In this document: positions 8,601-17,148 of the stretch, in pieces
Layout of the letters: every line of letters starts with the position of its first letter
How positions within the stretch are numbered: the first letter of the stretch is position 1
Source of the DNA: Shewanella polaris
GTDB taxonomy: Bacteria; Pseudomonadota; Gammaproteobacteria; Enterobacterales; Shewanellaceae
Assembly (NCBI RefSeq): GCF_006385555.1
Contig: NZ_CP041036.1
Location: 1,054,001 to 1,118,000 of the forward strand
Direction of reading: 5' to 3'
DNA length: 64,000 nt
Notes under the pieces: model-generated
What the model was told of the DNA's origin: nothing
Seen by the model: only the letters and a program-made list of their open reading frames with translations
Databases searched by the model: none
Program-made: the position numbers and the translations under genes

Positions 8601-9049
8601 TTTATGGCCTACGGCCACTAACGCTTAAGATAGCAAGGTTCCACCCTGCACGGGCTATTAGATTATGGCCTGTGGCCACTAACGTCGTGGCGCTTCGCCC
8701 ACACCAGACCAAGAGGAAACCAACGGCTGTTCCCTCTTGGATCTCCCAGCCGCCCCGCAACATTTTCAAAAAGCGAAAAGGTCGCCATGGGGATTAATCC
8801 AGCTTTTGACCTCTCTTGTAGATAGCCTCGGTCTTATTCGAAAATGCTACCGCTTCCGATCGGCCATCCATGGCCACCGAAAGCTAGCCTGACGTCCTGT
8901 CAGGCTCACGCTATTTTCTTCAGCTGCCTCGATTTTAATTGAACCTGAAGCTATGAATCTGCTCACGCATTCTTTTATAAAGAGTCTTCAACGGCCTCAA
9001 GTTCAGAGTTAAATTTGACCATTTTCAAATCAAGTAAACTAACTCGTTT
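8601..9049 (+). repeat. Left copy of a non-coding repeat, inverted relative to 16565-17101
   Basis: The block reads colinearly with the reverse complement of 16565-17101. Shared stretches include the palindromic unit TATGGCCTACGGCCACTAACG-like at 8603 and 8664, a segment around 8620-8720 with few differences, a run around 8790-8890, and a segment around 8965-9049. The middle (about 8900-8965) differs from the right copy. A third palindromic unit stands alone at 9070-9090. A translated frame at 8597-8797 is conserved between copies but contains no recognisable protein. I read it as a dispersed repeat, not a gene. Confidence 0.75.
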
Positions 9050-9205
9050 GCCCCAAAACTTGTTTCAAATATGGCCAGAGGCCACTAACGTCATGGTGTT
9101 TCGCTCAGCTTTACACTTCATCGGTAACAGGCTTACTAATGTCGGATAAATATTCACTATCAGCTATGTCTCCCACCTTTATGTAGTGTGTACTGTGTAT
9201 AAAAA

Positions 9206-10243
9206 AGGGCTATCCATTTAGCGCCACCAGTGTCAATATGTAGTGATGAAAACTTCATCGTATTTATTAAAAGCGGGTGTAGATTACCCTACAAGTTGGG
9301 GCGAATTTGTTGATTGGTTTCATGATGAACAATCCTGCATTAGCTACCTTTACAAACTTCGTTGGCCAAACGGATTCATATGCCCAAGCTGTTCAAGCCA
9401 TCAATCACCTTATCAGTTAAGTAATGGCAAGTTAAAATGTCATGCTTGCCGTTCTCAGTGTTCAGTAACATCAAGTACACTTTTTGACAAAACAAGAACC
9501 CCCATGAAAAGTTGGTTTGCTGCCGTCTGGTTTATTACAAATCAAAAAAATGGGGTCAGCGCTCTTGGAGTTCAAAGGTTATTAGGTCTTGGGAGTTATC
9601 AAACCGCTTGGTCATTAATGCACAAGTTAAGACATGCCATGGTTGATCCTGAAAGGGATAAACTGTCCGGCATCGTAGAGGTTGACGAAACACTAATAGG
9701 TGGCGTCGTTCCCCAATCATCTATTAAAAATCAACAGGGTAAGCGTAAGGCTGTAGTTTTGGTCGCTGTTGAGCTGCTATCACCCTCTGGATTTGGCCGG
9801 ATACGTTTAAGGCAAGTGGAAAGTGCAACCAAAGAACATATCCATCAATTCATTCAAGATGTAATTGAACCTGGTAGTACAATTTGTAGTGATGGCTCTC
9901 AAGCATACAAACAAATAGACAAGAAAGGATATAAGCATAACCGAATAGTGCATTTAGGTTCATCTGTACCTGCACATGAAACAATGGCTGGGGTACATCG
10001 AGTCTCATCATTATGTAAAAGATGGCTTTTAGGTACATATCAAGGCGCGGTAAAGGCTAAGCAACTTGATTATTATTTAGATGAGTTTACATTTCGCTTC
10101 AATAGAAGAAAGTCAGATTCTCGGGGATTATTATTCTACAGGTTGCTTGAACAAGCAGTGCGTTCTAAGCCGATAACGTACCAATCAATTAAAAATCGAT
10201 AACCACAACATATAGTGGTTGGTTGTGCTAAGTGGATAGCCCT
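9206..10243 (+). mobile_element. IS1595-family (ISXO2-like) insertion sequence
   Basis: The element spans 1038 bases with imperfect terminal inverted repeats of about 24 bases, both starting AGGGCTATCCA (9206 inward and 10243 inward on the other strand). The 10 bases TGTATAAAAA stand directly outside both ends (9196-9205 and 10244-10253) and look like a target duplication. IS1595 elements usually duplicate 8 bp, so the exact ends may be off by a base or two. The single transposase gene is intact, so the element may be active. Confidence 0.85.
9246..10202 (+). CDS. IS1595-family transposase
   Basis: A 318-residue transposase. The N-terminal zinc ribbon has the pairs CPSC and CHAC (residues about 45-75) and is followed by a DDE-type catalytic domain: IVEVDETLIGG, TICSDGSQAY and a late RWLLGTYQGAVKAKQLDYYLDEFTFRFNRR. 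This order is that of ISXO2-like (IS1595) transposases. The ATG at 9246 was preferred over the overlapping GTG at 9243; neither has a clear ribosome site. No frameshift or stop was seen. Confidence 0.9.
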   Translation: MKTSSYLLKAGVDYPTSWGEFVDWFHDEQSCISYLYKLRWPNGFICPSCSSHQSPYQLSNGKLKCHACRSQCSVTSSTLFDKTRTPMKSWFAAVWFITNQKNGVSALGVQRLLGLGSYQTAWSLMHKLRHAMVDPERDKLSGIVEVDETLIGGVVPQSSIKNQQGKRKAVVLVAVELLSPSGFGRIRLRQVESATKEHIHQFIQDVIEPGSTICSDGSQAYKQIDKKGYKHNRIVHLGSSVPAHETMAGVHRVSSLCKRWLLGTYQGAVKAKQLDYYLDEFTFRFNRRKSDSRGLLFYRLLEQAVRSKPITYQSIKNR

Positions 10244-10530
10244 TGTATAAAAACAGTTGTAATGGTTTTGGCGTGTTTTTTAAGTTAAATCGAATAATAA
10301 GTAAACTAAAGTAGTACGATAAATAATTTGTTAATTTTGTAATGCATTGAAATAAAAGTATTTTTATTTTCTGTCGAATATTGAGTCCACTTTTAACGCG
10401 CAAGCTCGCTTTTATTTGTCAGTGGAGTTAAATAAAACTGCTTTACATCAATAAGATAGTAAATGTAGGATGATATAAATCAATAACTTAAACGGTCGGC
10501 TTTATTGGGCGAGCCGTTCAATAAGCTGTT
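10244..10530. other. AT-rich spacer between the IS1595 and IS91 elements
   Basis: No gene is seen. The last 60 bases contain an imperfect hairpin around 10492-10516 (AACGGTCGGCT with AGCCGTT) and then GTTCAA / TTGAAC inverted around the left junction of the first IS91-family copy (10515-10534). It is probably target sequence for the IS91 insertion. Confidence 0.4.
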
Positions 10531-10617
10531 GAACTAAGCCGCTGCGCGGAGCCCAAAAGCCCGTCATTTGCACCACACTTACCTCAGTGGATTTTCCCAC
10601 TATCAAGGAGGTAAGTC

Positions 10618-11454
10618 ATGTTAGTACAAACTCAATTATTCCATGATGAAATTACGCTTAGACGCTACTCTGAGCGAACCCGTAAAGCTTATCTCTATGC
10701 CATTACGAAACTGGCAGAGCACTATAACCAATCGGCTGATACCATTACCGAGCCGCAATTAAGTGATTATTTCCGCCATTTAAACCTTGAAAGGCAATTA
10801 TCAAGAGCGTCCATTCAGCTTCAGCTGAATGGTATTCACTTTTACTTTGAACACATTTTAAAGCGTCAATTTAGGATTGACGTGTGTTTGCCTCGCCCTA
10901 GCCAAAAACTGCCACAAGTGCTCAGTAAGCAAGATATTGGTCAGTTATTGCAGCACTGCCCCAATCAGAAATATCACGCCATGATAGCGCTGTGCTATGG
11001 CTGTGGATTACGGGTCAGTGAGTTGGTGAACATTAAAGTCAGTGATATTGATGGTCAGCGGCAGTTACTCAAAGTGTGTCAGGGCAAAGGTGCTAAAGAC
11101 CGTTTAGTTATCATCTCTCCCTCACTGCTTAATTTATTGCGCCATTACTGGCTTAAGTATCATCCGCAAACGTGGCTGTTTGGTGTGCATTCCCATGGCA
11201 ACACCTACCCGTTAGATGTGTCAACCGTGCGTAAAACCCTAAAGAAAGCGGCGTTAGCCGCAGGGATCACCAAACCTTGCAGCCCGCACAGCTTGCGCCA
11301 TGCCTATGCGACACATCAATTGGCCGCTGGCATGTTACTGAATCAACTCCAACATCAACTAGGTCACAAAAGCATTAAAACCACAGAGCGATATCTGCAC
11401 TGGTCGCCAGAGCTTGGGCATAAAGGGGGCGATTTACTCGCTGACTTGGGGTGA
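10618..11454 (+). CDS. IS91-associated tyrosine recombinase (copy 1)
   Basis: A XerC/D-like phage integrase-family protein of 278 residues. The N-terminal SAM-like DNA-binding domain spans residues 1-90. The catalytic domain shows the first Arg in CGLRVSELVNIKVSDID, HSLRHAYATHQLAAG with the H-x-x-R pair, and the nucleophile Tyr in LGHKSIKTTERYLHW. All key residues are present. AAGGAGGTAAGTC gives a near-perfect ribosome site. Its stop is 4 bases before the transposase ATG, so the two are translated together. Its role in IS91 movement is not established; resolving or circularising tandem copies is one possibility. Confidence 0.9.
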   Translation: MLVQTQLFHDEITLRRYSERTRKAYLYAITKLAEHYNQSADTITEPQLSDYFRHLNLERQLSRASIQLQLNGIHFYFEHILKRQFRIDVCLPRPSQKLPQVLSKQDIGQLLQHCPNQKYHAMIALCYGCGLRVSELVNIKVSDIDGQRQLLKVCQGKGAKDRLVIISPSLLNLLRHYWLKYHPQTWLFGVHSHGNTYPLDVSTVRKTLKKAALAAGITKPCSPHSLRHAYATHQLAAGMLLNQLQHQLGHKSIKTTERYLHWSPELGHKGGDLLADLG

Positions 11455-11458
11455 TGAG

Positions 11459-12568
11459 ATGGCGCATTATCACTTGAGTGACATATTGCAAACCCACTAT
11501 GGTCACTACCAGCAACATCATCGACTGAGTCAGCAACAGCGTTTGGTGTGTCAGCGTATTTTGGCTTGCCGCACCGCCGCACTTGGTCAACAGCAGTGGC
11601 AATGTAATCAATGTCACTATCAGCAAAGCGTGTTCTGCTCATGCCGAGACAGACATTGTCCACGCTGCCAAGGTAAACAAACCCAAGCATGGATAGAGAA
11701 GCAGCAGCAACAAGTACTGCATTGTCGCTATTTTCATTTGGTGTTTACCTTGCCCCATGAGCTCAACTCGCTTACCCAAACCGATGAGCAAGCTAAGCTT
11801 GTGTATAGCGCATTGTTTGAGGCTGTGTGGCAAACCTTAAGCCAATTTGGTATGACCCGTAAGCATTTACAAGGTCAGCTGGGGTGCACTGCCGTGCTGC
11901 ATACATGGGGGCAAACCCTAACCCAGCATATCCACTTACACTGTTTAATCCCAGGCGGAGTGGTCACTGAGCAAGGTCTGTGGCGCAGCGTTAAATCAGA
12001 CTATTTATTTCCTGTTAAGGCGGTCTCAACCGTGTTCAAAGCTAAGATGTTGGCTGCTCTGCGCCAGCGTGAACTGACCATTCCCGAGGCCAATAACCTC
12101 ATCAATAAGGCGTGGTGCGTATACAGTAAAGCGTGTCTTTATAAAGCTGAAACCGTAGTGGCTTATCTCGGGCGTTACACCCGAAAAGGCATGCTACATG
12201 AATCACGGCTTAAGGCGGTCACCAAAGATCGTATTGATATCAGCTACACCGACTATGTCGATAACCAGCGTAAAATCATGCAACTGACTCCTGAAGAACT
12301 CATTAGGCGTTACTTATTACATGTACTGCCTAAAGGGGTGATGCGGATAAGGCATTTTGGTTTTTTAGCCAACAGCTGTCGGCGTAAAAGGCTCGCCAAA
12401 ATTAGAGAGCAACTGGGGAGTAAAGCGAAAGACATCCCATCAGCAATCACTGATACATTAGGCCACTGGTGTTGTCCGCAGTGCGCCAATGGACGGCTAA
12501 TGTTTATGGGACTGGTGCCACTGCTAACGATGTTAGCGCGTGAAGCAAAGTTGAAGCTGTCAGGTTAG
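11459..12568 (+). CDS. IS91-family HUH (Y2) transposase (copy 1)
   Basis: A 369-residue rolling-circle transposase. An N-terminal zinc-binding region (CNQCHYQQSVFCSCRDRHCP) is followed by the HUH motif in HIHLHCLIPGG and the two-tyrosine motif in VVAYLGRYTRKG. The ATG at 11459 follows GGGGTGA. The frame extends 15 codons upstream into the recombinase gene, but that part is a shadow. A CxxC pair near the C-terminus (WCCPQCANGRL) is a second possible zinc site. Intact. Confidence 0.92.
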   Translation: MAHYHLSDILQTHYGHYQQHHRLSQQQRLVCQRILACRTAALGQQQWQCNQCHYQQSVFCSCRDRHCPRCQGKQTQAWIEKQQQQVLHCRYFHLVFTLPHELNSLTQTDEQAKLVYSALFEAVWQTLSQFGMTRKHLQGQLGCTAVLHTWGQTLTQHIHLHCLIPGGVVTEQGLWRSVKSDYLFPVKAVSTVFKAKMLAALRQRELTIPEANNLINKAWCVYSKACLYKAETVVAYLGRYTRKGMLHESRLKAVTKDRIDISYTDYVDNQRKIMQLTPEELIRRYLLHVLPKGVMRIRHFGFLANSCRRKRLAKIREQLGSKAKDIPSAITDTLGHWCCPQCANGRLMFMGLVPLLTMLAREAKLKLSG

Positions 12569-12980
12569 TCAGATTAAGTGGGGGGATGTCAGCAAATAAA
12601 GCAGGCTCAGCTAATCTTAGATTAGGTGGGTCGATGGCACACGATTTGGTATCGAGAAATCAGTAAATAAGGCAATAATCGAGCAATGGAAAAAGATGAA
12701 AGCCAACAAAATCCACCCTAAAAGGTGTAATCAGAACAGACGATTAGCCGAAAGGTTGTACAAAATACCACTACCGTTAAAAAGCAAATTCCTATAGCAT
12801 AAATCATACCGATTAATTTGGATGTGGCATCGGCCAAGTCCAACAAGCGATTTATGCTTTGCAAACAACGCAACGCATAAATACTAAAACGTTGAACTAA
12901 GCCGCTGCGCGGAGCCCAAAAGCCCGTCATTTGCACCACACTTACCTCAGTGGATTTTCCCACTATCAAGGAGGTAAGTC

Positions 12981-13817
12981 ATGTTAGTACAAACTCAATT
13001 ATTCCATGATGAAATTACGCTTAGACGCTACTCTGAGCGAACCCGTAAAGCTTATCTCTATGCCATTACGAAACTGGCAGAGCACTATAACCAATCGGCT
13101 GATACCATTACCGAGCCGCAATTAAGTGATTATTTCCGCCATTTAAACCTTGAAAGGCAATTATCAAGAGCGTCCATTCAGCTTCAGCTGAATGGTATTC
13201 ACTTTTACTTTGAACACATTTTAAAGCGTCAATTTAGGATTGACGTGTGTTTGCCTCGCCCTAGCCAAAAACTGCCACAAGTGCTCAGTAAGCAAGATAT
13301 TGGTCAGTTATTGCAGCACTGCCCCAATCAGAAATATCACGCCATGATAGCGCTGTGCTATGGCTGTGGATTACGGGTCAGTGAGTTGGTGAACATTAAA
13401 GTCAGTGATATTGATGGTCAGCGGCAGTTACTCAAAGTGTGTCAGGGCAAAGGTGCTAAAGACCGTTTAGTTATCATCTCTCCCTCACTGCTTAATTTAT
13501 TGCGCCATTACTGGCTTAAGTATCATCCGCAAACGTGGCTGTTTGGTGTGCATTCCCATGGCAACACCTACCCGTTAGATGTGTCAACCGTGCGTAAAAC
13601 CCTAAAGAAAGCGGCGTTAGCCGCAGGGATCACCAAACCTTGCAGCCCGCACAGCTTGCGCCATGCCTATGCGACACATCAATTGGCCGCTGGCATGTTA
13701 CTGAATCAACTCCAACATCAACTAGGTCACAAAAGCATTAAAACCACAGAGCGATATCTGCACTGGTCGCCAGAGCTTGGGCATAAAGGGGGCGATTTAC
13801 TCGCTGACTTGGGGTGA
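12981..13817 (+). CDS. IS91-associated tyrosine recombinase (copy 2)
   Basis: Identical protein to the one encoded at 10618-11454, including the catalytic R / H-x-x-R / Y set and the upstream AAGGAGGT ribosome site. It lies inside the second tandem copy. Confidence 0.9.
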   Translation: MLVQTQLFHDEITLRRYSERTRKAYLYAITKLAEHYNQSADTITEPQLSDYFRHLNLERQLSRASIQLQLNGIHFYFEHILKRQFRIDVCLPRPSQKLPQVLSKQDIGQLLQHCPNQKYHAMIALCYGCGLRVSELVNIKVSDIDGQRQLLKVCQGKGAKDRLVIISPSLLNLLRHYWLKYHPQTWLFGVHSHGNTYPLDVSTVRKTLKKAALAAGITKPCSPHSLRHAYATHQLAAGMLLNQLQHQLGHKSIKTTERYLHWSPELGHKGGDLLADLG

Positions 13818-13821
13818 TGAG

Positions 13822-14931
13822 ATGGCGCATTATCACTTGAGTGACATATTGCAAACCCACTATGGTCACTACCAGCAACATCATCGACTGAGTCAGCAAC
13901 AGCGTTTGGTGTGTCAGCGTATTTTGGCTTGCCGCACCGCCGCACTTGGTCAACAGCAGTGGCAATGTAATCAATGTCACTATCAGCAAAGCGTGTTCTG
14001 CTCATGCCGAGACAGACATTGTCCACGCTGCCAAGGTAAACAAACCCAAGCATGGATAGAGAAGCAGCAGCAACAAGTACTGCATTGTCGCTATTTTCAT
14101 TTGGTGTTTACCTTGCCCCATGAGCTCAACTCGCTTACCCAAACCGATGAGCAAGCTAAGCTTGTGTATAGCGCATTGTTTGAGGCTGTGTGGCAAACCT
14201 TAAGCCAATTTGGTATGACCCGTAAGCATTTACAAGGTCAGCTGGGGTGCACTGCCGTGCTGCATACATGGGGGCAAACCCTAACCCAGCATATCCACTT
14301 ACACTGTTTAATCCCAGGCGGAGTGGTCACTGAGCAAGGTCTGTGGCGCAGCGTTAAATCAGACTATTTATTTCCTGTTAAGGCGGTCTCAACCGTGTTC
14401 AAAGCTAAGATGTTGGCTGCTCTGCGCCAGCGTGAACTGACCATTCCCGAGGCCAATAACCTCATCAATAAGGCGTGGTGCGTATACAGTAAAGCGTGTC
14501 TTTATAAAGCTGAAACCGTAGTGGCTTATCTCGGGCGTTACACCCGAAAAGGCATGCTACATGAATCACGGCTTAAGGCGGTCACCAAAGATCGTATTGA
14601 TATCAGCTACACCGACTATGTCGATAACCAGCGTAAAATCATGCAACTGACTCCTGAAGAACTCATTAGGCGTTACTTATTACATGTACTGCCTAAAGGG
14701 GTGATGCGGATAAGGCATTTTGGTTTTTTAGCCAACAGCTGTCGGCGTAAAAGGCTCGCCAAAATTAGAGAGCAACTGGGGAGTAAAGCGAAAGACATCC
14801 CATCAGCAATCACTGATACATTAGGCCACTGGTGTTGTCCGCAGTGCGCCAATGGACGGCTAATGTTTATGGGACTGGTGCCACTGCTAACGATGTTAGC
14901 GCGTGAAGCAAAGTTGAAGCTGTCAGGTTAG
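13822..14931 (+). CDS. IS91-family HUH (Y2) transposase (copy 2)
   Basis: Identical protein to the one encoded at 11459-12568, with intact zinc ribbon, HUH and YxxxY motifs. Having two full transposase genes in tandem means loss of either copy would not remove activity. Confidence 0.92.
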   Translation: MAHYHLSDILQTHYGHYQQHHRLSQQQRLVCQRILACRTAALGQQQWQCNQCHYQQSVFCSCRDRHCPRCQGKQTQAWIEKQQQQVLHCRYFHLVFTLPHELNSLTQTDEQAKLVYSALFEAVWQTLSQFGMTRKHLQGQLGCTAVLHTWGQTLTQHIHLHCLIPGGVVTEQGLWRSVKSDYLFPVKAVSTVFKAKMLAALRQRELTIPEANNLINKAWCVYSKACLYKAETVVAYLGRYTRKGMLHESRLKAVTKDRIDISYTDYVDNQRKIMQLTPEELIRRYLLHVLPKGVMRIRHFGFLANSCRRKRLAKIREQLGSKAKDIPSAITDTLGHWCCPQCANGRLMFMGLVPLLTMLAREAKLKLSG

Positions 14932-15322
14932 TCAGATTAAGTGGGGGGATGTCAGCAAATAAAGCAGGCTCAGCTAATCTTAGATTAGGTGGGACGATGG
15001 CACACGATTTGGTATCGAGAAATCAGTAAATAAGGCAATAATCGAGCAATGGAAAAAGATGAAAGCCAACAAAATCCACCCTAAAAGGTGTAATCAGAAC
15101 AGACGATTAGCCGAAAGGTTGTACAAAATACCACTACCGTTAAAAAGCAAATTCCTATAGCATAAATCATACCGATTAATTTGGATGTGGCATCGGCCAA
15201 GTCCAACAAGCGATTTATGCCTTGCAAACAACGCAACGCATAAATACTAAAACGTTAGGCTACCGCAATCATGGGCTCTTAATCAATAAAGTGTAAAGCT
15301 ATAACAAAGGTATTAAATAGCA

Positions 15323-16438
15323 ATGGAAAATATCAATATTGAAAAACCAGTACCATGTCCTGAAGCATTTTATGAGCCTTCAAAGCTTGGTGATTACTCA
15401 CGAGCTGCATTTTTACTGTCCCTTGGTATTATGCTCAACCCCTCCGATGATTATAAAAATGATTATTTACTTGAAAAACATGAGGACTTTTCACTTCCAA
15501 CAATAGAGAAATTGTCAAAACTCATCAGTAAAAATCAATTAAAAAATTTAAATTCCGACAGTATTACAGGGAATGAAGATTCGATAGATAGGGAATCAAG
15601 AAATCTTATTGAGAGAATTTATTATTCTTCTGATAATCAACTAGATGCATTAAATTTAATAGCATTATTTATACACCATCCAAATGAACTTCTTAGAGTC
15701 TCAGCTGCAATATCTTGGTTAGATGCTATCTATGATTCTTACTTAGCATTAGAGGTTTTGTTTGAAGCCATTCATTCTGAATATGTCCTCGTCAGAGAAA
15801 TGGCTATATCAGCTTTATCAAGAATCTTTAATGAAGTAGGCCAATTTAGTAATATATCGAAAAATACAGATTCATCTAAACCACCTCAAGTTAAAGATAG
15901 TGGCAGTTTTATTGTTCATGGGACAATTTTCTCATCTGTAGGGAAATCTTATGAAAAATGGTGGAAACCAACTTCTGGTGATTTTCATAATTACCTGAAA
16001 AATGGCTCGCGCCCGAACATTTATGATGCAAAGGATTACTTTCAATGGTCTGGTGGGTGGAATGATTATGCTCGTTCCCAAGCTGCTAAAGAACTTGAAG
16101 TATGGATTAACCAGCATAATATGCAAAATTCTGATGTATTTGCTCATAGTCATGGTTGTAATGTTGCATTGTTAGCTACACAGAGCCAAAAACTGAAGAA
16201 ACTAATATTAATGAGTTGCCCTGTTCATTGGAAATTATACCAACCAAATTTTAATAATGTAGATGAAGTAATATCGATACGAGTTAAATTTGATTTTGTG
16301 ATTATGGCAGATAGAGGTGGTCAAAAGTTTCGTGATCCCCGTATAACTGAAACTATTTTGCCTCTATGGTTTACAGCACATGATGCATCTAGAACATCTA
16401 AAACCTGGTCAAAACGTAAGCTTGATAGTTTAATATAG
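15323..16438 (+). CDS. Orphan alpha/beta-hydrolase with N-terminal helical (HEAT-like) domain
   Basis: A 371-residue protein whose gene is visibly more AT-rich than its neighbours. Residues 1-180 are predicted mostly helical; 105-172 read as paired amphipathic helices like HEAT repeats. Residues 193-371 look like a lipase-type alpha/beta-hydrolase: oxyanion-type IVHGT near 195, nucleophile elbow AHSHG with Ser276, probable acid Asp324 in KFDFVIMADR (or Asp330) and His353 in WFTAHDAS. There is no signal peptide or membrane segment, so it should act in the cytoplasm. It sits alone between the IS91 tandem and an inverted repeat. The substrate is unknown; a lipase or esterase effector or defence role is conceivable but unsupported by neighbours. 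Confidence 0.6.
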   Translation: MENINIEKPVPCPEAFYEPSKLGDYSRAAFLLSLGIMLNPSDDYKNDYLLEKHEDFSLPTIEKLSKLISKNQLKNLNSDSITGNEDSIDRESRNLIERIYYSSDNQLDALNLIALFIHHPNELLRVSAAISWLDAIYDSYLALEVLFEAIHSEYVLVREMAISALSRIFNEVGQFSNISKNTDSSKPPQVKDSGSFIVHGTIFSSVGKSYEKWWKPTSGDFHNYLKNGSRPNIYDAKDYFQWSGGWNDYARSQAAKELEVWINQHNMQNSDVFAHSHGCNVALLATQSQKLKKLILMSCPVHWKLYQPNFNNVDEVISIRVKFDFVIMADRGGQKFRDPRITETILPLWFTAHDASRTSKTWSKRKLDSLI

Positions 16439-16564
16439 GCTTAGTAACTTAAATTACAAAAAGCCCGCCAGCTTGCTACGCAGTTGAGCTGAATTTAGTG
16501 GGGTCAGAGTAAAGTTTATAAAAATTAATTTAAACAATCACTTATATAGATTACCTCATTCTGA

Positions 16565-17101
16565 AAACGAGTTGTTCTTTTCTTGAAAACATTCAAATTC
16601 AACTCTGGACTTGAGGCCGTTGAAGACTCTTTATAAAAAGATGTGTGAGCCTGACATGGCCTTTCTCGCACATCTAACCTATATGGATATTGGAAATGTC
16701 ATAATGATGTCGGGAACATCATTGACCATGTGCTTTAAGGCATTCAGACATCCTGTCTATCAGATGTCAGGCTAGCTTTCGGTGGCCATGGATCGCCGAT
16801 CGGAAGCGTTAGCATTTTCACTCTTTACCATAAAGAGGTGGCCGAAGAACACTAAAATGAAGTTCAAAGCTGGATTAATCCCCATGGCGACCTTTCGCTG
16901 CTGTTGTTTAAGTTAGCGGTAAAATGTTGCGGGGCGGCTGGGCCAATTCTTTTATAAAGAGTGAAGAGGGAATAGCCGTTGATTTCCTCTTGGTCTGGTG
17001 TGGGTGAAGCGCCACGACGTTGGTGGCCGCAGGCCATAATGTATTAGCCCGTGCAGGGTGGAACCTTGCGATTTTAAGCGTTAGTGGCCGTAGGCCATAA
17101 A
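16565..17101 (-). repeat. Right copy of the island-flanking non-coding repeat (inverted)
   Basis: Reverse complement of the block at 8601-9049, with an extra segment of about 100 bases at roughly 16665-16770. It carries two palindromic GGCC units (17019-17039 and 17079-17099). The 126 bases before it (16439-16564) hold no gene and include GTGGGGTCAGAGTAAAG at 16499, a phrase typical of REP-like sequences in gammaproteobacteria. Confidence 0.75.
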
Positions 17102-17148
17102 AAGAACAAAGGTTGACCCTTTTGCCAACCCACAGCAAATCCATCAAC

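Larger units (their letters stand above)
10531..12893 (+). mobile_element. IS91-family element, copy 1 of a tandem pair
   Basis: A 2363-base unit that begins GAACTAAGCCGCTGCGCGG and ends ATACTAAAACGTT. It has no flanking duplication, as expected for rolling-circle elements. It encodes a tyrosine recombinase and an HUH Y2 transposase, followed by about 325 non-coding bases that probably hold oriIS. The boundary is set by the exact 2363-base period shared with copy 2; the GTT at the junction (12891-12893) could belong to either unit. The layout resembles the Shewanella IS91 elements of the ISSod25 type, though I cannot confirm the name. Confidence 0.85.
12894..15256 (+). mobile_element. IS91-family element, copy 2 of a tandem pair
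   Basis: Repeats copy 1 base for base with an offset of exactly 2363. The only differences I found are T12631 versus A14994 and T12858 versus C15221, both in the non-coding right part. It abuts copy 1 directly, with no target sequence between. To its right the sequence is AGGC, not the GAAC that follows copy 1. Confidence 0.88.

Noticed and set aside
8597..8797. Translated frame conserved in both inverted repeat blocks (also 16908-17147 minus)
   Set aside because: It has no protein family character, lies wholly in a repeat with palindromic units, and the C-terminus differs between copies. I treat it as non-coding repeat.
15254..15260. GTTAGGC at the right IS91 junction, and GTTGAAC at the left ends, resembling integron attC cores (GTTRRRY)
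   Set aside because: No matching RYYYAAC partner and palindromic arms were found around the hydrolase gene, and no integrase of the integron type is present.
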